From Falsiruegeria mediterranea M17 (GTDB lineage Bacteria; Pseudomonadota; Alphaproteobacteria; Rhodobacterales; Rhodobacteraceae): DNA of 64,000 bases. Position numbers and translations under genes: made by a program. Location of the stretch: assembly GCF_900302455.1 (NCBI RefSeq), contig NZ_ONZG01000004.1:186001-250000 (forward strand). The letters run 5' to 3'. A model generated the notes under the pieces. That model had not been told where the DNA came from, searched no databases, and worked only from the letters and a program-made list of their open reading frames with translations. Of the stretch, positions 43,660 through 52,720 are shown one piece after another. Within the stretch, counting starts at the first letter, position 1; each line of letters starts with the position of its first letter.

Positions 43660-43977
43660 TCACTTGCAGACGGCCTGAACCAACTGACCAAACGCTTGAT
43701 AACGTTCCCAAAGAGCATCGTCACTGGCAGTTTGTGACATCTTGAGTTCCTGTGCCTCGTGCGGATCTGCAAACCACTTGGCAACGGTTCGGCGGTCGCT
43801 GCGGCTTAGTGCGTCGTTGGCAACCCGTTGTATGCAGCCGCAGCGAGCAGGTGTGGCCGCGGCTCTGTCGGAGGCTACGCAGGCGCGCTTGATGACGCCA
43901 TTTGCGGCCAGTGACGCGGTTGGGGCCGTGACGGCCAATGTCCCTGCACACAGCAGGGCAGTCAGATAGTACTTCAT
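43660..43977 (-). CDS. Small secreted protein of Rhodobacteraceae
   Basis: This is a 105-residue protein with a clear signal peptide (MKYYLTALLCAGTLAVTAPTASLA). The mature part has three cysteines (KRACVASD, RCGCIQRVA) plus a terminal VCK, enough for two disulfides, and a helical RTVAKWFADPHEAQELKMSQ segment. I recall that homologues in Roseobacters have sometimes been labelled arginine transporter, but nothing in the sequence supports that. The function is unknown. It may be co-transcribed with the GST gene 20 bases downstream. Confidence 0.75.
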   Translation of the reverse strand: MKYYLTALLCAGTLAVTAPTASLAANGVIKRACVASDRAAATPARCGCIQRVANDALSRSDRRTVAKWFADPHEAQELKMSQTASDDALWERYQAFGQLVQAVCK

Positions 43978-44026
43978 GTCATTGCCTCGGTCGTTCGTGC
44001 GGGGTCTTGCGCCCCGATCAGAATTT

Positions 44027-45076
44027 TTACGCACTATGGCGCAAGCTTGGGTTTGGATCAATCTTGGCGATCTCACGAAACAGTATGTCGGCTTCGTGTC
44101 GCTTAAGGCTTGGGTAAGACAAACGGTAGGGTGCAGGGTCCACGGCCGCTAATTCAGGGAAGAAATGCACGGCTTCTTCTGTGTCGCTTACCGAATTTGG
44201 GATGTGAAGGCTTTCGGTCTCGACCCCATTGGCGCGGACCGCCCGGTGAGCGTCCAAAAGCAGATGAAAGTACTCGACACCGCTGCCCGGAGCCAAATGT
44301 GCCAGGCCTGCGCTGATCAGATGGGTGGCGGGGATCCAGACCTTGACCGATCCAAACAAAATTTCGGCAACCGGATGCGTAATCAGGACGCGGTGTTGCT
44401 GCGACACGCGCAAAGGGCGGATGGCGCCCAGAGTTCCAGCCGGGATTTCAACCGGAGCAAAGCGACCGGCGGCAATGGCTGCGCGTCCCCCGGCCCATTT
44501 CACGCGGCTCAATTGGTCGGTATCTGTCCAAACACGGTCGCCTGCCTTCATGCTTTCGATCGGTCGCGGGCCCGAGGGCGTGTCGATCAGCGTGCCCCGC
44601 ACAAAACAAATCGGCGTGGCGTATTCCGTGCTTTCGAAGTTCGGCCCTTCCTGAGCACTGACCACCGTGAGCGGCACGCCAACCGGGGGAAATCCGCCAG
44701 GGCCGCCGACAAAGGCAAGCCCTTCGATGGTGCCAAAGGACGGGTTGGAGTTGTTCACGTTGACGCCCACGACCTGATAGATATTCACGCCGTCGGTGAG
44801 CGTCAGGCCATACTCGGCCTCGATCCGCTGACCGTCCGAGTAGTTGACCCCATCAATGGTCTGATTACCGTCAAGGCGCTGGTTGCCATCATTGTCGCGA
44901 AAATCCGTGTCCGAGCCACCGTCGCGGATCTGCACCTCTTGCCAGGCGTTGGAATTGAGCGTGATCGTAAGCCCCACCAAATGCGAGCCGTCGCCTTGCG
45001 TGACTCCATCCAGCTGCCCGCCACCGGAAATCGTCATCTGCGATTCACCCAGGGTGAAAATCGAATAATTTGCCAT
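44027..45076 (-). CDS. Hint domain-containing protein
   Basis: This is a 349-residue protein. The N-terminal 150 residues are Gly/Asn/Asp-rich and beta-like (GDGSHLVGLTITLNSN, DGNQRLDGNQTIDG). A Hint (Hedgehog/intein) domain then starts at ICFVRGTLIDTPSGPRPIESMKAGDRVWT, with the catalytic Cys near residue 158, and continues through RVSQQHRVLI. The fold's usual His-Asn ending is not seen, so it is the Hint_2 type found in Roseobacter calcium-binding-like secreted proteins. No signal peptide is visible; type I secretion is possible but not shown. The start is MANYSIFTLGESQ (45076). Confidence 0.82.
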   Translation of the reverse strand: MANYSIFTLGESQMTISGGGQLDGVTQGDGSHLVGLTITLNSNAWQEVQIRDGGSDTDFRDNDGNQRLDGNQTIDGVNYSDGQRIEAEYGLTLTDGVNIYQVVGVNVNNSNPSFGTIEGLAFVGGPGGFPPVGVPLTVVSAQEGPNFESTEYATPICFVRGTLIDTPSGPRPIESMKAGDRVWTDTDQLSRVKWAGGRAAIAAGRFAPVEIPAGTLGAIRPLRVSQQHRVLITHPVAEILFGSVKVWIPATHLISAGLAHLAPGSGVEYFHLLLDAHRAVRANGVETESLHIPNSVSDTEEAVHFFPELAAVDPAPYRLSYPSLKRHEADILFREIAKIDPNPSLRHSA

Positions 45077-45466
45077 GCTCTGCCTCAAACCGTCCGCGAT
45101 GAAATTCGCGACTCGTACGGGGCAGGATGTTACCCGTTCTTTTTGGCAATATTAAGGTCAGATGCAGAGGCTCATTGTTGGTTGCTTGAGTATTCTCTCG
45201 CAGGCTTGCAAGGAACTTTGTACGTCTAGCAGGATGTTCGCAGTCAATGTTCTGCGTAAGTTTTTTTGGGCTACCCCTTGGTCGCGAGCCGAAAAAATCA
45301 GAGGTAGACGTCTAAGCGCATGGCGAACTGAAAGGAGTTTCTTGCTCGGTCGGTCAGCTTCATCGCGCACCCAGTCGATGAAATCGTTCATTTCGTTCCA
45401 TCGTATTCTTCCGCTTGACTTGATCGACCTTGACCAGCCCGCGATTCCCAACCATATCCCCAAGCC
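45077..45466. other. Intergenic region before lepA
   Basis: These 390 bases separate the Hint gene from lepA and should carry the lepA promoter. There is a 10-bp palindrome TAGACGTCTA (45305-45314) and a T7 run near 45261. A minus-strand frame at 45158-45391 looks partly protein-like and is listed separately. The lepA start is preceded only by a weak ribosome site. Confidence 0.45.
45158..45391 (-). CDS. Possible small hypothetical protein
   Basis: This is a 77-codon frame starting MNDFIDWVRDEADRPSKKLL, with GGAAC five bases upstream of the ATG. The first 40 residues have the charge pattern of an amphipathic helical protein, and no rare codon excess is evident. The frame is short and could be chance, or the remnant of a decayed gene, because the region's base composition is lower in GC than its neighbours. 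No family is recognised. Confidence 0.3.
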   Translation of the reverse strand: MNDFIDWVRDEADRPSKKLLSVRHALRRLPLIFSARDQGVAQKNLRRTLTANILLDVQSSLQACERILKQPTMSLCI

Positions 45467-47281
<1,815 letters not shown>

Positions 47282-47334
47282 GGTTGGACGTTAAGGGTAT
47301 CGACGCAGTGTTTTGAGTCCCTGACAGCTTTTTT

Positions 47335-47357
47335 GTTGAGTTTCGAACTCAACTTTT
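47335..47357 (+). terminator. Intrinsic terminator of lepA
   Basis: GTTGAGTT (47335-47342) and AACTCAAC (47346-47353) pair around TCG and are followed by TTTT. Confidence 0.8.
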
Positions 47358-47397
47358 GCACTCTTTGTGCTGATTAAAGATTGTCTCGGGTGCATCG

Positions 47398-48297
47398 ATG
47401 TCTGATGAACGAGCGGTTGCGAAAACTTCTGTTCGCGCCATGTCTGAGGATGACAGGTTTGTCATTGAGTGTGCAATTTCTCGGATAGCGGAACTCAACA
47501 GAACCCTTTTAGGGTATCGAGTTTTCTATGCAGCGATTCTGGGCGCGTTCTTTACAGCTCTGTCTTTCGTATCAGGGGTCGCTGAAAATGCTTCATTTCT
47601 TCGCTACCCCGATGCTTACGCATTGGTCGTTTGCCTCCTTGTGTCAGCTACACTCGCGGCTGCGACGATCGCGGCGTTCCTAGATTTCTTACATCAGGAT
47701 TTCATAGAAGACTGTGTATCCAATATTCGTTTCATAGAAAAAGTTCATCGTCGATATAGCGCTCGTGCCATTTTTAATCGGAAGAGAAAGCCGATCGCAG
47801 GTGTGAGGCTGAATATCACGATTGTCTTGTTTTACTCGCTTCCTATTTTCACCCTGTTTGTCGCTGTTTATCTGATATGCGGCATGGGGCTTAACGTGAT
47901 CCCTTTGCAGGAGTACGTTCAAGTTTACGAATCTGTGTTGGAATATTGCAAAGAGGGGATACCACTTCCTCAAGATCCTCCCCAGCAAGGTTGTGAGGCC
48001 TTTTTGTTGGAGTTCCAGTTCGCGGACGGGTTTAAGAGGATCCTACCTTTAGTCCTGTACGTTTGTTCTGGCTTTGTTTCTTACTATATATTTTTTGCCG
48101 GACATCGGATAATACGACGTGCATATCCTGTCGCCGTGTCGGTAAAAAAATTTCGCATCTCGATGAGGTGGCGACCTCATTATGATCGGGTCTTCAATGA
48201 TTTTATCACTGTCTTTTCCGTAGTGGTTTGGACAGGGTTCTTCGTTTTGATGTTCTCGGAAATTGGGCGCGAAACCTATGTGAAAATGATGTTCTGA
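47398..48297 (+). CDS. Hypothetical multi-pass membrane protein
   Basis: This is a 299-residue protein with about five hydrophobic segments (about residues 42-63, 73-97, 136-162, 217-239, 270-291). A soluble loop carries EYCKEGIPLPQDPPQQGC between the third and fourth. The cytosolic N-terminal ~40 residues are charged. Base composition is clearly more AT-rich than the flanking genes, there is no operon partner, and the downstream DNA carries a decayed znuB tail, all suggesting acquired DNA. I recognise no family, and the function is unknown. Confidence 0.65.
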   Translation: MSDERAVAKTSVRAMSEDDRFVIECAISRIAELNRTLLGYRVFYAAILGAFFTALSFVSGVAENASFLRYPDAYALVVCLLVSATLAAATIAAFLDFLHQDFIEDCVSNIRFIEKVHRRYSARAIFNRKRKPIAGVRLNITIVLFYSLPIFTLFVAVYLICGMGLNVIPLQEYVQVYESVLEYCKEGIPLPQDPPQQGCEAFLLEFQFADGFKRILPLVLYVCSGFVSYYIFFAGHRIIRRAYPVAVSVKKFRISMRWRPHYDRVFNDFITVFSVVVWTGFFVLMFSEIGRETYVKMMF

Positions 48298-48844
48298 ATG
48301 TTTGCATCTTCGAATATGCTCTTTTGAAATTTGCGAGGCCAAATTTCTTTGTCTTGTATAAGGTATGCTAATTTTGGCGCGCTCGAGGAGGGGCGTTAGG
48401 TAAACCAACACGAAATAGCCACAAGCTCTGAACATTCTTGCATCTTGTTTCGGGGAATTGGGGCAGACCAAATCTCAATTTTTTGCTCGACTTTATGAGT
48501 TTCCAGAACCGGTTCGGGAAGTTGTGATAAGGAGAGGATTGGCGGCGGATCAGCCCGCTGATCGCCGTGGTCACTGCAAAGGCCAATGAGGCGCGGCAGA
48601 CGATGTTGTGGCCTGCGCGCGTGTCGAACCAATAGGCGCCATAAAGCCCTCCAAATTCCGACGGCCAGCCAATGGTGTGCAAGCTGACCACGACAGTCGG
48701 GCAAGGCCAATGATGGCGGCCTGCAATCGTTTTGAAAAACTGTGTTTCACGGCGCAGCCCCTTCTTCCCGTTGGGGGGACGGGGGTGCTCTGATACTCTC
48801 TTCACGGGAACGTGAGGGGAGATCATCATGACCGGACGGGGTTC
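48298..48844. other. 547-base gap with znuB remnant and ykgJ leader
   Basis: The first 240 bases are AT-rich and carry nothing that I can name. Positions 48536-48658 are a decayed copy of the znuB 3' end. From 48665 the sequence is GC-rich and unassigned up to about 48800. The stretch just before the YkgJ gene holds a strong ribosome site and a six-codon frame. Confidence 0.55.
48536..48658 (-). pseudogene. Truncated duplicate of the znuB 3' end
   Basis: The sequence from 48536 repeats that from 49351 with about 107 of 117 aligned positions identical by eye. On the minus strand it encodes the last ~38 residues of ZnuB (GGLYGAYWFDT...SLAFAVTTAISGLIRR), but the TAA stop has become CAA, so the frame reads on. 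No other part of znuB is present. It is a direct repeat of the real gene end 815 bases away and flanks the YkgJ gene together with it. Confidence 0.85.
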
Positions 48845-48848
48845 ATGA
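48828..48848 (+). CDS. Possible six-codon mini-cistron before the YkgJ gene
   Basis: GAGGGGAG lies ideally upstream of ATG 48828, which opens a six-codon frame (MTGRGS) whose TGA overlaps the ATG of the YkgJ gene. That gene's own start has only a weak ribosome site, so the mini-cistron might deliver ribosomes to it. A GTG at 48812 in the YkgJ frame is the alternative explanation. Confidence 0.3.
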   Translation: MTGRGS

Positions 48849-49357
48849 GCGGGCTGTGTGTGTCCTGCAACCTGTGTTGCAACGGCTCGATTTTTGCGCG
48901 GGTGCCGATCACCGAAGAAGAGCGGCCCCGGCTGCCGAAAGAGGTGCAGGTCTTTGCCCGTGACGGCGCGTTGCGGATGCGGCTGCCTTGTCCTCGGCTG
49001 GGTGATGACGGGGCCTGTACCTGCTATGACGTGCGCCCGGACACCTGCCGGACGTATAACTGCAAGCTCTCGAAACGGCACAACGAGGGCGAGATCGACG
49101 AGCGGTCGGCAGTGGAGATCACGCAAGAGATCAAGGCAGCGCAGGCGCGGTCGATTGTGTTGGCGGCGCGGGCCATGGGGCAGGGGCCTGACGCGTTCAA
49201 GGGCATGACGATCTTTGAGGTGTTCAAGGTGCTGAACGCCAAGATCAAGGATCCGAACGTTGCGGTGGACGCCTATACGGCGCGGCGGGCCAAGCTCCAC
49301 CGCAATTTCTATGTCGATCTGGTCAAGTTCCACATCCAGTCGGGGTATTGGGATTAG
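48845..49357 (+). CDS. YkgJ family cysteine cluster protein
   Basis: This is a 170-residue protein of the YkgJ/CxxCxxCC zinc- or iron-cluster family. The N-terminal CVSCNLCCNGS and the later PCPRLGDDGACTCYDVRPDTCRTYNC provide about eight cysteines in the family's order. The C-terminal half is helical and charged. YkgJ proteins are thought to bind zinc or an iron-sulfur cluster; their substrate is unknown. The gene is convergent with znuB and overlaps it by four bases, which may reflect a metal-related context but is not evidence of a shared pathway. Confidence 0.85.
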   Translation: MSGLCVSCNLCCNGSIFARVPITEEERPRLPKEVQVFARDGALRMRLPCPRLGDDGACTCYDVRPDTCRTYNCKLSKRHNEGEIDERSAVEITQEIKAAQARSIVLAARAMGQGPDAFKGMTIFEVFKVLNAKIKDPNVAVDAYTARRAKLHRNFYVDLVKFHIQSGYWD

Positions 49358-50145
49358 CGGCGGATCAGCCCGCTGATCACCGTGGTCGCTGCAAAGGCCA
49401 ATGAGGCGCAGCAGACGATGCTGGGGCCTGCTGGGGTGTCGAACCAATAGGCGCCATAGAGCCCTCCGAGTGCTGACAGCGCGCCGATGATGGCGGCGGT
49501 GACGGCCATGGCTTCGGGGGTTCTGACAAGGGGCCGTGCGGCGGCAGCTGGGATCACCAGCATCGCCGCAATCAGCAGAACGCCCACCACCTTGATCGCA
49601 ACGGCCACCATCAGGGCCAGCGCCAGCGTCAGCCAGACCTCCTCTCGTCGGGGATCAATGCCGGATGCACGGGCCAGGTCGGGGTTGAGTGTCGACAGGA
49701 TCAGCGCCGACCAACGCCAGAGGATCAGACCGGCTACGCCAAGCCCCCCCAGCCAGATGGTCGCCAGGTCCATGCGGTTCACCGCCAGGATGTCGCCAAA
49801 CAGGAAGGCCATCAGGTCAAGCCGCACGTTCGACAGCATCGCCACGGCCACCAGCCCAACCGCCAGCGCGGAGTGGGCCATCACGCCAAGCAGCGTGTCC
49901 ATGGCATAGCCTCTGCCCCGCAGGGCAGTGACGGCCGAGGACATGGCAAGCGCGGCGACAATGACCGCAGGCAGGATCGGCAGTGAGAAGGCCAGCGCCA
50001 GTGCGACACCCAGCACGGCGGCATGGGCCGTGGCCTCGCCAAAATAGGCCATCCGTCGCCAGACCACGAAACAGCCCATGGGGGCGGCGGCCAAAGCCAC
50101 ACCAACGCCAGCCAGCGCAGCGCGGACCATGAAATCGTCAAGCAT
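49354..50145 (-). CDS. znuB: Zinc ABC transporter permease
   Basis: ZnuB is the membrane subunit of the high-affinity zinc importer ZnuABC. The 263-residue protein has about eight hydrophobic helices and the ABC-3 family segments MGCFVVWRRMAYFGEATAHAAVLGVALAL and LLIAAMLVIPAAAARPLVRT. It starts at ATG 50145, where it overlaps the znuC stop (TGATG), so the two are translationally coupled. A diverged duplicate of its 3' end occurs at 48.5 kb. Confidence 0.95.
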   Translation of the reverse strand: MLDDFMVRAALAGVGVALAAAPMGCFVVWRRMAYFGEATAHAAVLGVALALAFSLPILPAVIVAALAMSSAVTALRGRGYAMDTLLGVMAHSALAVGLVAVAMLSNVRLDLMAFLFGDILAVNRMDLATIWLGGLGVAGLILWRWSALILSTLNPDLARASGIDPRREEVWLTLALALMVAVAIKVVGVLLIAAMLVIPAAAARPLVRTPEAMAVTAAIIGALSALGGLYGAYWFDTPAGPSIVCCASLAFAATTVISGLIRR

Positions 50146-50888
50146 CAGTGTTTGTGCCCGTGTTCGTGTGAGTGGTCGTGAGAATGCGTGTGCTGGTGGC
50201 GATAAAGCGCCAGCGCGCCTTGGGTGCCGGAACCGAACAGCGCACGGTATTCCGGTGCCTCGGCCACCACCTCGGGCGCGCCCTGGCAACAGACGTGCCC
50301 ATTCATGCACAGCACCCGGTCGGACGCGGCCATCACCACATGCAGATCGTGGCTGACCATCACGACGGCGCAGCCAAGCGTGTGGCGGACATCTTCGATC
50401 TGGCGATAGAACGCGGCAGAACCGGGTTGGTCGAGGCCTTGGGTCGCCTCATCCAGCAACAGGAGGTCGGGTTGCTCCAATAGGGCGCGCGCCAGCAGGA
50501 CGCGTTGAAACTGTCCGCCGGACAACTGCGACATCTGCCGGTTTTCCAACCCCGGTGCTCCGGCACTGTCCAGCACGTCACGCGCCTTGGCACCTGAGAT
50601 ACGTTTGGGCAGGCCCAGGAATCGCTGCACGGTCATGGGCAGCGAGGCGTCGATGGCGAGTTTTTGCGGCACATAGCCGATCCGCAGCCCATCAGCGCGC
50701 GTAACCCGGCCCGACGACGGCACCTGCGCGCCGATCAGCGTCCGCAGAAAGGTCGACTTGCCCGACCCATTGGGGCCAACAATGGTCACGATCTCTTTGG
50801 GCGAGATCTGGACGCTGACGTCATGCAGAACCGTGCGCCCGCCCAGGCGAACGCTCAGGTTCTCGGTCGAAATCAGGGGGGCAGTCAT
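50145..50888 (-). CDS. znuC: Zinc ABC transporter ATPase
   Basis: This 247-residue ATPase has Walker A VGPNGSGKST (about residues 38-47), Q-loop VPQK, the signature LSGGQFQRVLLARALL, Walker B LLLLDEATQGLD and the switch His VSHDLH. The C-terminus ends with a His-rich tail (RHQHTHSHDHSHEHGHKH) that probably binds zinc, a common feature of ZnuC. The start overlaps the zur stop by one base or so, giving the order zur-znuC-znuB. Confidence 0.96.
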   Translation of the reverse strand: MTAPLISTENLSVRLGGRTVLHDVSVQISPKEIVTIVGPNGSGKSTFLRTLIGAQVPSSGRVTRADGLRIGYVPQKLAIDASLPMTVQRFLGLPKRISGAKARDVLDSAGAPGLENRQMSQLSGGQFQRVLLARALLEQPDLLLLDEATQGLDQPGSAAFYRQIEDVRHTLGCAVVMVSHDLHVVMAASDRVLCMNGHVCCQGAPEVVAEAPEYRALFGSGTQGALALYRHQHTHSHDHSHEHGHKH

Positions 50889-51364
50889 CAGGCAGTCCCC
50901 GTGCAGGCCGGGCAGATTCCTTCGGCCTCGACCACGATCTTTTCTATGGTAAAGCCCGAGCTTTGGGCGGCATGGCTTAGATCCCCGTGTGATACCTCTG
51001 AATCCGCTTCCGCCACGGCCTTACATTCGCGGCAGATCAGAAAGGCGGGGATGTGGTCATGGTTGGGATGCGCGCAAGCCGTGTAAGCGTTCAGACGTTC
51101 GATCCGGTGGACGAACCCGTTCTGCACAAGAAAGTCGAGTGCACGGTACGCGACAGGCGGCTGCGAGCCCATTCCTTCCTCTGCCAGAACGGCCAGGATG
51201 TCATAGGCGCCCATGGCCTGGTGCTTGTTCAGCAGGATTTCCAGCACACGACGGCGGACTGGGGTGAAATGGAGCTTGTTCGTCGCGCAATAGGTTTCCG
51301 CCTGTGTCATTGCGGTGTCGATACAGCGCCCGTGATCATGCTCAGAAAACCCGATGGTACCCAT
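50888..51364 (-). CDS. zur: Zinc uptake regulator Zur (Fur family)
   Basis: This is a 158-residue Fur-family repressor that shuts off zinc import when zinc is bound. The winged helix is LHFTPVRRRVLEILLNKHQAMGAYDILAVLAEEGMGSQPPVAYRALDFL. The metal-binding half has HRIERLNAYTACAHPNHDHIPAFLICRECKAVAE, and the structural zinc site uses CRECK and the C-terminal CPACTG. Zur rather than Fur is indicated by this HPNHDH segment and by the operon with znuC-znuB, divergent from znuA across two palindromes. Confidence 0.95.
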   Translation of the reverse strand: MGTIGFSEHDHGRCIDTAMTQAETYCATNKLHFTPVRRRVLEILLNKHQAMGAYDILAVLAEEGMGSQPPVAYRALDFLVQNGFVHRIERLNAYTACAHPNHDHIPAFLICRECKAVAEADSEVSHGDLSHAAQSSGFTIEKIVVEAEGICPACTGTA

Positions 51365-51400
51365 AATTTTTGTCCTAACGGAAGTTTTGCTGCTTGATAT

Positions 51401-51408
51401 GTTATAAC
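51401..51408. promoter_or_regulatory. Putative Zur box 1 between zur and znuA
   Basis: GTTATAAC is an exact palindrome inside GATATGTTATAACGT, similar to Zur boxes of the GTTATAAC type known in alphaproteobacteria. It is 36 bases from the zur start and about 50 from znuA. Confidence 0.6.
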
Positions 51409-51433
51409 GTCCAGCCTAACAAGCGCAATCAAT

Positions 51434-51446
51434 GTTACATCATAAC
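51434..51446. promoter_or_regulatory. Putative Zur box 2 next to znuA
   Basis: GTTACATCATAAC carries the inverted arms GTTA/TAAC, 13 bases before the znuA start. With box 1 it suggests that one repressor controls both divergent units. Confidence 0.5.
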
Positions 51447-51459
51447 GTTCGAGGGTTCC

Positions 51460-52665
51460 ATGCTACGCAGTTTCGCGCTTTCCGCCGTCACCCTGTCCGT
51501 CGCCTCGGTTGCGGCTTACGCCGAACCGCCGAAGGTGGCCACAGATATTGCACCCATCCACAGTCTGGTCGCTCAGGTCATGAACACAGTGGGCAAGCCG
51601 TCGCTGATTGTTCGCCAGGGGGCATCGCCGCACGGGTATTCGATGCGTCCATCCGAGGCGCGCGCGCTTCAGAACGCGGACCTGGTTGTCTGGGTTGGTC
51701 CGGAGCTGACACCGTGGTTCGAAAAGCCGCTGTCGTCTTTGTCCAAGAACGCGGTGAAGTTGGAGCTTCTTGACGTTCCGGGCACGTTGCAACTGCAGTA
51801 TCGTGAACTCGGAGAAGATGATCACGACGATCATGCTGATCACGACGATCATGCTGATCACGACGATCATGACAAACATGACGATGATCATGCCGACCAC
51901 GACGATCATGACAAGCATGACGATGATCATGCCGACCACGATGATCACGACAAACATGATGATGATCATGCCGATCACGGCGACGATCACGCTGACCATG
52001 ACGATCACGACAAGCATGGCGATGACCACGACGATCACGATGACCACAAGGCTGCCGAAGGCCACGACGATCACGATGATCACGCAGATGAAGGTCATGA
52101 CGATCACGATGATCACGCGGGTCACGACGATCATGACCATCACGACCATGACGGCGTGGATCCGCACGCATGGCTCGATCTGCAGAACGCCCAGGTTTGG
52201 GTGTTGGCAATTGCCGAGCAGCTGGCCAAATTGGATGCTGAAAACGCCGAAGTTTACCTGATGAATGCGAAAGCTGCGGTCGAAGAGCTCAAGGCTCAGG
52301 AAGCTGCATTGACCGAGCAGCTCAAAGGGCTATACGACCAGCCTTACGTGGCCTTCCACGATGCCTATCAGTACTTTGAGAACCGCTTTGACCTGAAAAT
52401 CGCGGGCACGGTTGCTGTGGGCGATGCAAGCGATCCCAGCCCGGCGCGCGTTGCGGCCCTGCGGGACCAGATTGTTGATCTGGGTGTCACCTGCGCCTTC
52501 GCCGAGCCACAGTTCGATCCGCGGCTGCTCGAGGCTGCGACTGAAACCGGCGAAGTGGAGATCCGCGTGATTGACCCTCTGGGCAGCAAGCTGGACACCG
52601 GTGCAGCTTTGTACGGCCAGTTGGTTGCAGCCATGGCGGACGAATTTGCCGCCTGCGTCAAGTAA
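51460..52665 (+). CDS. znuA: Zinc ABC transporter substrate-binding protein
   Basis: This is the periplasmic zinc receptor, 401 residues with a signal peptide (about 1-21). Metal ligands are expected at His58 (GASPHGYSMRPSEA), His in DPHAW (about 236), His in AFHDAYQYF and an acidic residue in AFAEPQFD. An extraordinary His/Asp-rich loop occupies about residues 119-231, with roughly 35 histidines, and contains three exact copies of a 13-residue unit (HADHDDHDKHDDD, residues 131-169). E. coli ZnuA has a loop about a quarter as long. The ATG at 51460 follows GAGGG. Confidence 0.95.
   Translation: MLRSFALSAVTLSVASVAAYAEPPKVATDIAPIHSLVAQVMNTVGKPSLIVRQGASPHGYSMRPSEARALQNADLVVWVGPELTPWFEKPLSSLSKNAVKLELLDVPGTLQLQYRELGEDDHDDHADHDDHADHDDHDKHDDDHADHDDHDKHDDDHADHDDHDKHDDDHADHGDDHADHDDHDKHGDDHDDHDDHKAAEGHDDHDDHADEGHDDHDDHAGHDDHDHHDHDGVDPHAWLDLQNAQVWVLAIAEQLAKLDAENAEVYLMNAKAAVEELKAQEAALTEQLKGLYDQPYVAFHDAYQYFENRFDLKIAGTVAVGDASDPSPARVAALRDQIVDLGVTCAFAEPQFDPRLLEAATETGEVEIRVIDPLGSKLDTGAALYGQLVAAMADEFAACVK
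51850..51966 (+). repeat. 39-bp tandem repeats inside znuA
   Basis: Three in-frame 39-bp units encode HADHDDHDKHDDD; protein copies are identical and bases differ only slightly. Further degenerate units extend to 52150. Such arrays gain and lose units by slippage. Confidence 0.75.
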
Positions 52666-52677
52666 CAAAAAGTCAGG

Positions 52678-52720
52678 CGCGGGCAGACTGGCTGTCGGTC
52701 GGCCAGGTCTGCCCGCGTTT
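52678..52720. terminator. Hairpin between znuA and sqrR-like gene
   Basis: CGCGGGCAGAC (52678-52688) and GTCTGCCCGCG (52707-52717) pair, followed by TTT; it probably serves both convergent genes. Confidence 0.75.

Noticed and set aside
51850-51966. CRISPR-like array suggested by regular short repeats
   Set aside because: The units are in-frame codons of znuA without unique spacers.
51463-52261. Long minus-strand and frame-shifted frames over the His-rich part of znuA
   Set aside because: They arise from the repetitive GAT/CAC codons of the ZnuA loop and give low-complexity proteins; the plus-strand gene is unmistakable.
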